Origin: CAVQND01 sp049518415
Lineage (GTDB): Bacteria; Verrucomicrobiota; Verrucomicrobiia; Limisphaerales; UBA8199
Reading direction: 5' to 3'
DNA length: 64,000 nucleotides
Assembly (NCBI GenBank): GCA_049518415.1
Contig: JBEKRX010000071.1
Coordinates: 1 to 64,000 of the forward strand
The notes under the pieces were generated by a model. The model was not told the origin of the DNA. It saw only the letters and a list, made by a program, of their open reading frames with translations, and made no database searches. Within the stretch, counting starts at the first letter, position 1; each line of letters starts with the position of its first letter. Made by a program: the position numbers and the translations under genes. Positions 59,233 through 64,000 of the stretch are shown here, one piece after another.

Positions 59233-60726
59233 ATGAAAACAACAAGAGCCATATTCGGAGTTCTGAAAATCACCTTTGGTTTCACGGGCCGTATCTGCAC
59301 TTCATCGCTTGGGCCTCTGCGGTTGCTGCTTTTGATACTGCCCGTTTGGGGAGCACAGGCCGCAGTGGTCTTCACCAGCCTTTATTCATTCACCGGCGGC
59401 GATGATGGCGTATGTCCCACTGCCGCTCTGGTGCAAGGCAGCGACGGCAATTTCTATGGCACGACTTCCGGAGACGGTGTCGTATTCTACGGCACCGTGT
59501 TCAGAATCAGCACCAATGGGGCGCTGACCAGTTTGTATTCTTTCACCGGCGGCAATGATGGCGCATATCCCTATGCCGCTCTGGTGCAGGGCAGCGACGG
59601 GTATTTTTATGGCACGACTAGCTCCGGCGGCACGAATGGAGACGAGTTTAACAACGGGGGCACCGTGTTCAAAATCAACAGCAATGGGGCGCTGAGGACC
59701 CTTTATGCTTTCGGCACGATTACTAATGCGAATGGCGACTGGCTGGATGGCAACAATCCCAATGGGCTGGTGCAGGGCAGCGACCGCAATTTTTATGGCA
59801 CGACTTGGCGCGGCGGCACGAACGGCTGTGGCACCGTGTTCAAAATCAGCACCAATGGGGCGCTGACGACCTTGCATTCATTCACCGGCGGCGGTGATGG
59901 CGGGTATCCCACTTATCCCACTGCCGCTCTGGTGCAGGGCAACGACGGCAATTTTTACGGCACGACTGCAGGGGGCGGCACGAACGATAATGGCACCGTG
60001 TTCAGAATGAGCACCAATGGGGCGCTGACCAGTTTGTATTCCTTATTCAACGGCGGTGGCATTTACCCCAGTGGGCTAGTGCAGGGCAGCGATGGCTATT
60101 TCTATGGCACGACTCGAGAGGATGAATCCCTTCTAGGCTGCGCCCTCGGCAATGGCACCGTGTTCAAAATCAGCACCAATGGGGCGTTCAGCAGTTTGTA
60201 TTCGTTCGACAACGGCACAAATGGCGCATGGCCAGAGGCCGCTCTGGTGCAGGGCAGCGACGGCAGTTTCTATGGCACGACTTCTTGCGACCGGTATAGT
60301 TGTATGGACGGTCGCTGCGGCTTTGGCACCGTGTTCAGAATCAGCACCAATGGGGCGCTGACCAGTCTGTATTGGTTCGACAAGGACAACGGCACGAATG
60401 GCGGATGGCCAGAGGCCGCTCTGGTGCAGGGCAGCGACGGCAGTTTCTATGGCACGACTTTCGCCTATGGAAATGGACCTGGCTGGGGTACCGTTTTCCG
60501 GCTGACCATTGTGCCAGACCCGCAACTTACAATCATTCCTTCCGAATCATACGTGATTTTGACGTGGCCGACCAATTACGCCGGGTTCACTTTGCAGTCC
60601 ACCACAAACCTTGGTTCATCGGCGGTCTGGACTCCCGTTTCTCCGAAGCCGGTCGTCATCGGCGGGCAGACCGTAGCTATCAATACAATCTCCGGCACAC
60701 AGCAGTTTTATCGGTTGAGCCGGTAA
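59233..60726 (+). CDS. Exported GloVer (TIGR03803) tandem-repeat protein
   Basis: About 497 residues from ATG 59233; ATGs at 59221 and 59227 are equally possible, and no ribosome-binding site decides. A signal peptide (LRLLLLILPVWGAQA) is followed by about eight to nine repeats of ~45 residues with the units ALVQGSDGxFYGTTSxGG, GTVFxISTNGALTSLYSF: the Gloeobacter/Verrucomicrobium TIGR03803 repeat, predicted to form a beta-propeller or beta-solenoid. It ends with an LxW module (SYVILTWPTNYAGFTLQSTT, then TQQFYRLSR). The DNA repeats are near-identical, so copy-number change is easy. The role is unknown and probably extracellular. Confidence 0.82.
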   Translation: MKTTRAIFGVLKITFGFTGRICTSSLGPLRLLLLILPVWGAQAAVVFTSLYSFTGGDDGVCPTAALVQGSDGNFYGTTSGDGVVFYGTVFRISTNGALTSLYSFTGGNDGAYPYAALVQGSDGYFYGTTSSGGTNGDEFNNGGTVFKINSNGALRTLYAFGTITNANGDWLDGNNPNGLVQGSDRNFYGTTWRGGTNGCGTVFKISTNGALTTLHSFTGGGDGGYPTYPTAALVQGNDGNFYGTTAGGGTNDNGTVFRMSTNGALTSLYSLFNGGGIYPSGLVQGSDGYFYGTTREDESLLGCALGNGTVFKISTNGAFSSLYSFDNGTNGAWPEAALVQGSDGSFYGTTSCDRYSCMDGRCGFGTVFRISTNGALTSLYWFDKDNGTNGGWPEAALVQGSDGSFYGTTFAYGNGPGWGTVFRLTIVPDPQLTIIPSESYVILTWPTNYAGFTLQSTTNLGSSAVWTPVSPKPVVIGGQTVAINTISGTQQFYRLSR

Positions 60727-60811
60727 TTGCCTACGGGTGGCTCCGCATAACCGGCGGCACTGAATTACCAGTCAGCAAAACTCCACTGGTCCCGAAAACC
60801 GGTGGGGCTTT

Positions 60812-61006
60812 TCATTTAAGCAGGCGGAGCAGTTGGTTTGAACCGCGACCGATGATTTTTCCACTGGCCTCCCGTGTAACGCCTGTATCGGTTTCAAATC
60901 GTCCGAGAATGCGGCCGGTCTTGTCGCGGAGCATCTCCCGATTGCCTGACCCGGCTTCACGATAACCGATGATTTCCAATTTTCCATTGCGTATGGTTTC
61001 TCTCAT
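60812..61006 (-). CDS. Small conserved protein next to recombinase
   Basis: From ATG 61006 the frame encodes 64 residues: RETIRNGKLEIIGYREAGSG, NREMLRDKTGRILGRFETDT, GVTREASGKIIGRGSNQLLR. The repeated RxxTGxxLGRxxxxTxxTRxxSGxxIG pattern is a compact beta-strand repeat I recall from short proteins encoded near phage or recombinase genes. No function is known. It is downstream of the recombinase remnant on the same strand. Confidence 0.6.
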   Translation of the reverse strand: MRETIRNGKLEIIGYREAGSGNREMLRDKTGRILGRFETDTGVTREASGKIIGRGSNQLLRLLK

Positions 61007-61061
61007 AGTCGTTTTCGTTTGATGCCCGACACCGGGCAGCCGGTGTCGGGCGGGTGGTGTT

Positions 61062-61481
61062 TTAGGCGGTCTGGATTTCGAGAATGTTGCGGACGGTCGC
61101 CGGATACCAATTTTTCCCGTTGCGGGTGGCAATCCCCCTGCGGTTCAGACAATCACAGATCCCGCGGAGGGTCTGAACACCAGCGGATTTGATTTCCTCA
61201 ATAACGGGAAACACCTTGGCGGCAAACTCCACCTTGGCGGATTTGTTCGCCGTCACCATTGCGGCCAAAGCCTTTTCGGGATTTGGATTGCCAAGTTTGA
61301 CGCCCTTGGCCTTGGCTGCGGCCAATCCCAAACGGGTCCGCTCTGAAATCAATTCCCTTTCCCGTTGCGCCACCAGCGCCAGTATCCCAACCGTGAAGCG
61401 GTCGGCGTTCGGGCAATCACAACAGAGGAAATCCGCTCCGCTGTTTTGGAGGCTGAGAAGAAACTCGGCGTTGCGGGCAAG
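61062..61481 (-). pseudogene. Serine recombinase/resolvase, 5'-truncated remnant
   Basis: Read from 61481 the frame gives LARNAEFLLSLQNSGADFLC, CDCPNADRFTVGILALVAQR, ERELISERTRLGLAAAKAKG and VKLGNPN, the end of the resolvase catalytic domain (long helix E) and its hinge. A DNA-binding-like part LRGICDCLNRRGIATRNGKN follows. A stop (61482-61484) precedes it and the N-terminal part with the catalytic Ser (YxRxS) is gone. A GTG at 61373 could start a short product but would be inactive. The break coincides with the edge of the repeat-rich region at 61482-61813. Confidence 0.72.
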
Positions 61482-61525
61482 CTAGTTTTGGGCTTGGCCT
61501 TCACTGTCGAAACCGATTTTCCGAG

Positions 61526-61635
61526 TCCCGATTCGGAATCGGGATTCAATTCACCTGAAAGTCCCGATTCCGAATCGGGATTGCAATCGCAGCGAAACTT
61601 GACCTGATTACAACGAGTTTTGCCCCTCAAGAACT
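61526..61635. repeat. Dispersed composite repeat, copy 2
   Basis: Same outer blocks as 21157-21269: TCCCGATTCGGAATCGGGA plus TTCAATTCACCT, and the TGCAATCGCAGCGAAACTTG-containing end. The central hairpin here is TCCCGATTCCGAATCGGGA (61562-61580) instead of AGCGCTG/CAGCGC. Confidence 0.75.
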
Positions 61636-61671
61636 TTAAGGTGTGAGCCTTGAGCAGATGGCCTCCGCGGC

Positions 61672-61813
61672 GGCTGCGCCGCGCCAGGCAACCTCGAAGC
61701 CAGGGGGCGCTCTTAGAGTCTTTGGTCGCAACATCCACGCTTTTGCGTGAATGTCTTGGCATGTTTCCTTTGGAGAGGCCTGATTCTTCGGCGCGGAGCG
61801 CCGCATTTAACGC
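61672..61813. repeat. 142-base dispersed repeat, copy 2
   Basis: 140 of 142 bases match 58623-58764. Its right end (TTAACGC) includes the TAA stop codon and the last Arg codon of the Gfo/Idh/MocA gene. Confidence 0.85.
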
Positions 61814-63069
61814 TCGAAGCGGATGGAGCGTCCGAGTTTCAAAGAGAGCAGGCTCAGTTGGATGGGCACGTCCACCTTGACGTGGTAGTTTGGATTGCAG
61901 CTCGGCTGCTGGCGCGATTTGACGGAGTCGAGCCATTCGCGTTCGTGGCCCGGAGAGGAAGGAATGGATTGGGGCGGTTCCGGGAGGTCTTTCATTTTGT
62001 CGCCCTCGGGGACGATTTTGAACATCTCGTAGTTGGCATACATGGTCCCGTTGGCGCCGTGGAAATAGATGCCCAGGCGCCGTTGGGGCTTGGGTTCGCC
62101 GTGGAGGTCGAAGCCGTAGCTGTTGGTCAGCGAGGACATCCAGGTGAGGGTCAGGTTCGGGTACTGCCAGAGGACCTCGTGATGGTCGTAGGCATCGCCG
62201 TCGTCCTTGAGGATGAAGCGGCCACCCGCGGCGCTGGTGTTCAAGGGGAAACCGAGGTTGAGGGCCCAGACGGGCAGGTCGATGATGTGGGGGGCCATGC
62301 CGGGGGTCCAGCCGCCGCTGTAGTCCATCCAGGAGCTGTGATAGTAGGCGTCGCGCGCCAGCATGCGGTTGAACTCGCGCAGCGGGGCCGGGCCGCACCA
62401 GAAGTTCCAGTCCAGGCCGAGGCTTTCCGGGGCCTGCTTTTGAGTGCTGGTGCCGATGCCTTGGGGGTGCTGGTTCATGACGTTGAAGGTGCGGGCGACG
62501 CCGATGGGGCCAAGGTTGCCGGAGCGGATGAATTCCACCACGCGGCGGTAGTTCTCGCCGGCGTGGATTTGGGTGCCGATCTGGCAGATGCGGTGGTGCT
62601 GGTTGACGGCGTTGCGCACGGCGAGGCTTTCGGCCAGGTGCAGCGTCATGGGTTTCTGCAAGTAAAGGTCCTTGCCGGCCTCGCAGGCGGCAATGGCCAG
62701 CAAGGTGTGCCAGTGGGGCGGCGTGGCGATGATGACGGCGTCGAGGCTGGCTTGTTGGAGCATCTGGCGGTAATCGCGGTAGCCCTTGCAAGCGGGTTTG
62801 TACTGCTCGGTGACGGCCTCCAGGCGGGCATCCCAAACGTCGCAGGCGGCGGTGACGACGACATCTGGGTAACGGGCGCAGGTGGTGAGATTGGAGGTGC
62901 CCATGCCGCCGCAGCCGATGAGGCCAAGGTTGATGCGTTCGCTGGGCGGCGGTTGGCCCGCGCCGCCCAGGGCCGAGGCGGGAATGAGCGTGGGCGCGGC
63001 CACCGCGGCGGCGGCCGCGGCCGTGGTCTTCAGGAATTGACGGCGTGAAGTTGGAGTGAATGGATTCAT
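61807..63069 (-). CDS. Tat-exported Gfo/Idh/MocA-family oxidoreductase
   Basis: The 420-residue protein has a twin-arginine signal (MNPFTPTSRRQFLKTTAAAA), a Rossmann fold (~45-165) with INLGLIGCGGMGTSNL, ACDVW, AVIIATPPHWH and the catalytic-region EAGKDLYLQKPMTLHLAES, and a C-terminal alpha/beta domain (GTQIHAGENYRRVVEFIRSG, MAPHIIDLPVWALNLGFP). It probably oxidises or reduces a sugar or inositol with NAD(P) in the periplasm, as in the many paralogues of Verrucomicrobia. The substrate is unknown. Its stop codon lies inside a dispersed repeat. Confidence 0.9.
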   Translation of the reverse strand: MNPFTPTSRRQFLKTTAAAAAAVAAPTLIPASALGGAGQPPPSERINLGLIGCGGMGTSNLTTCARYPDVVVTAACDVWDARLEAVTEQYKPACKGYRDYRQMLQQASLDAVIIATPPHWHTLLAIAACEAGKDLYLQKPMTLHLAESLAVRNAVNQHHRICQIGTQIHAGENYRRVVEFIRSGNLGPIGVARTFNVMNQHPQGIGTSTQKQAPESLGLDWNFWCGPAPLREFNRMLARDAYYHSSWMDYSGGWTPGMAPHIIDLPVWALNLGFPLNTSAAGGRFILKDDGDAYDHHEVLWQYPNLTLTWMSSLTNSYGFDLHGEPKPQRRLGIYFHGANGTMYANYEMFKIVPEGDKMKDLPEPPQSIPSSPGHEREWLDSVKSRQQPSCNPNYHVKVDVPIQLSLLSLKLGRSIRFER

Positions 63070-63497
63070 AGCTCAATGAGGCATAAGAGTTTTCCGGGGC
63101 TGGCGCAAATCTTTTGTCGCCTGGTGGGGCAGGCGTCTCGCGTGCCAACTTTTGCCAAACTCCAGACGGCGCAAAGCGCCGCACGCCCAGGGGCGCCCCT
63201 TTGTCACCGGCGCCTCCTGGCGTCAGTGACGCCACTTACCGTCATTGAGGCAACGGGCCGTTAAGTGGAAATAAGTGGAAATAACTGAAAAAACCGCTGG
63301 CGCGCGCGGAAACGGGCAGGAACCGGTTCCTGGCCGAGCGCGAAGCGAAGCGGCGCTGTCAGTTTGGCATTCACCTGGTGCTGGTTATAGCAGGCTTTGG
63401 GCGGGGCGCCAAATGCTGCATTGGCTGTATTGGCTGTATTGGGACTTTTGGCGGGTTTTTGCTTGTCCGGTTCATCCGCGGACGCGATGCTAGAGCT
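63070..63497. other. Intergenic region upstream of panB with short repeats
   Basis: No gene seen. Holds ATAAGTGGAAATAACTG (63271-63287; second copy at 9854), a perfect 16-base palindrome CAGGAACCGGTTCCTG (63317-63332) and a 9-base tandem repeat ATTGGCTGT (63420-63442, ~2.6 units). Confidence 0.55.
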
Positions 63498-64000
63498 ATG
63501 GCAGGGGTTAAAGTCACTGCTGAGATGATCGGCGCGATGAAAGCGCGCCAGGAGAAGATTGCCGCGCTGACCGCCTACGACTTTCCCATGACGCGGTTGC
63601 TGGATGAGGCGGGCATCCCGTTGATCCTGGTGGGCGATTCCTTGGGGATGGTCGTGCTGGGCTATCCGGACACGACGCGCGTGACGATGGCGGAGATGGA
63701 GCATCACGTGCGGGCGGCGGCCCGGGCGCAGCCGCGCGCCTTGCTGGCGGCGGACCTGCCGTACCACAGTTGCGAGACGGTGGCAGCCGCGGTGGCCAAT
63801 GCGAAGCGCCTGGCGGCCGCCGGCGCTGAGGCCGTGAAGGCCGAAGGGGGCCGGCGGATTGGCGAGCAGGTTCGCGCGATTGTGGCCAGCGGCATCCCGT
63901 TCCTGGGCCACCTGGGCATGCTGCCCCAGCATGTGCTGGAGGAAGGCGGCTACCGCGTCAAAGGCAAGACGGAGCCCGAACGCCAGGACTTGCTGGCCGA
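63498..64000 (+). CDS. panB: 3-methyl-2-oxobutanoate hydroxymethyltransferase (3' end outside window)
   Basis: The first 167 residues are visible. VTAEMIGAMKARQEKIAALT, AYDFPMTRLLDEAGIPLILV, GDSLGMVVLGYPDTTRVTMA and EMEHHVRAAARA are the PanB N-terminus, with the metal-binding Asp in VGDS. LAADLPYHSCETVAAAVANA, AVKAEGGRRIGE and FLGHLGMLPQ follow (Lys and Glu of the active site in VKAEGG). It makes ketopantoate from alpha-ketoisovalerate with methylene-THF, the first step of pantothenate synthesis. The gene runs off the right edge. Confidence 0.92.
   Translation, partial: MAGVKVTAEMIGAMKARQEKIAALTAYDFPMTRLLDEAGIPLILVGDSLGMVVLGYPDTTRVTMAEMEHHVRAAARAQPRALLAADLPYHSCETVAAAVANAKRLAAAGAEAVKAEGGRRIGEQVRAIVASGIPFLGHLGMLPQHVLEEGGYRVKGKTEPERQDLLA

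Noticed and set aside
59380..60520. Possible CRISPR-like array in the GloVer gene
   Set aside because: The regular DNA repeats are coding units of ~135 bases with conserved frame, not short repeats with unique spacers.
61349..63235. Minus-strand frame of 628 codons spanning the Gfo/Idh/MocA gene and repeats
   Set aside because: It is in a different frame from the true gene; its C-terminal part translates dispersed repeats.

Overview
The window is GC-rich bacterial chromosome and most likely belongs to a Verrucomicrobiota member (Pedosphaera/Limisphaerales-like). This is inferred from family content: a VPDSG-CTERM sorting tail, the exosortase-associated TIGR04073 lipoprotein, GloVer (TIGR03803) repeats, two DUF3494 proteins, Tat-exported Gfo/Idh/MocA and DUF1080 proteins, and many dispersed palindromic repeats. 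No rRNA, confident tRNA, CRISPR array, prophage or intact insertion sequence was seen.

Layout. 1-5.6 kb: end of a secreted repeat protein, a DUF3494/VPDSG protein, and a GH25-lysozyme-like gene lying inside a broken REP-associated tyrosine transposase (RAYT). 5.7-9.2 kb: minus-strand cassette of small envelope or stress-type proteins (DUF3185, lmo0937-like, DUF6600, DUF3494, lipoprotein). 10-18 kb: housekeeping genes galE, guaB, an exbB-exbD-tonB-like operon, mnmA and rarA, with a candidate 6S-like RNA directly upstream of rarA. 18-27.5 kb: Tat-exported TIM-barrel-like protein, SNF2 helicase, IPT/TIG adhesin-like protein, TIGR04073 lipoprotein. 27.7-33.6 kb: ispE, then a moxR-DUF58-DUF4381-like-batA-batB operon. 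34-39.6 kb: an electron-transfer-flavoprotein operon (ETF-QO, OmpA-like, EtfB, EtfA) preceded by, and apparently translationally coupled to, a Phd/VapC-type toxin-antitoxin pair. 39.8-45 kb: a giant Rhs protein with a cysteine-rich tip. 45-50 kb: FHA/B-box/Yip1-like membrane protein, secreted protein, pseudopilin-like protein. 50-55.5 kb: hypF carrying a repeat-derived insertion, a DUF433/PIN-like pair, a DUF1080 protein. 55.5-64 kb: recA, guaA, a GloVer repeat protein, a decayed serine recombinase, a Gfo/Idh/MocA oxidoreductase, and the start of panB.

The most unusual theme is the density and placement of short palindromic or tandem repeats. One family (ATTGGCAAT units) supplies the start-codon regions of three consecutive genes in the moxR/bat operon and an insertion inside HypF. 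Another (TCCCG...CGGGA palindromes) marks the breakpoint of the transposase that encloses the GH25 gene and appears as an exchangeable hairpin inside a longer dispersed repeat. A second theme is a shared C-terminal-type module (L-x-W ... Y-x-L/V-Q ... W ... FYRL or variant) in six otherwise unrelated exported proteins.

Functions are read from sequence motifs and family memory only; no database search was run.
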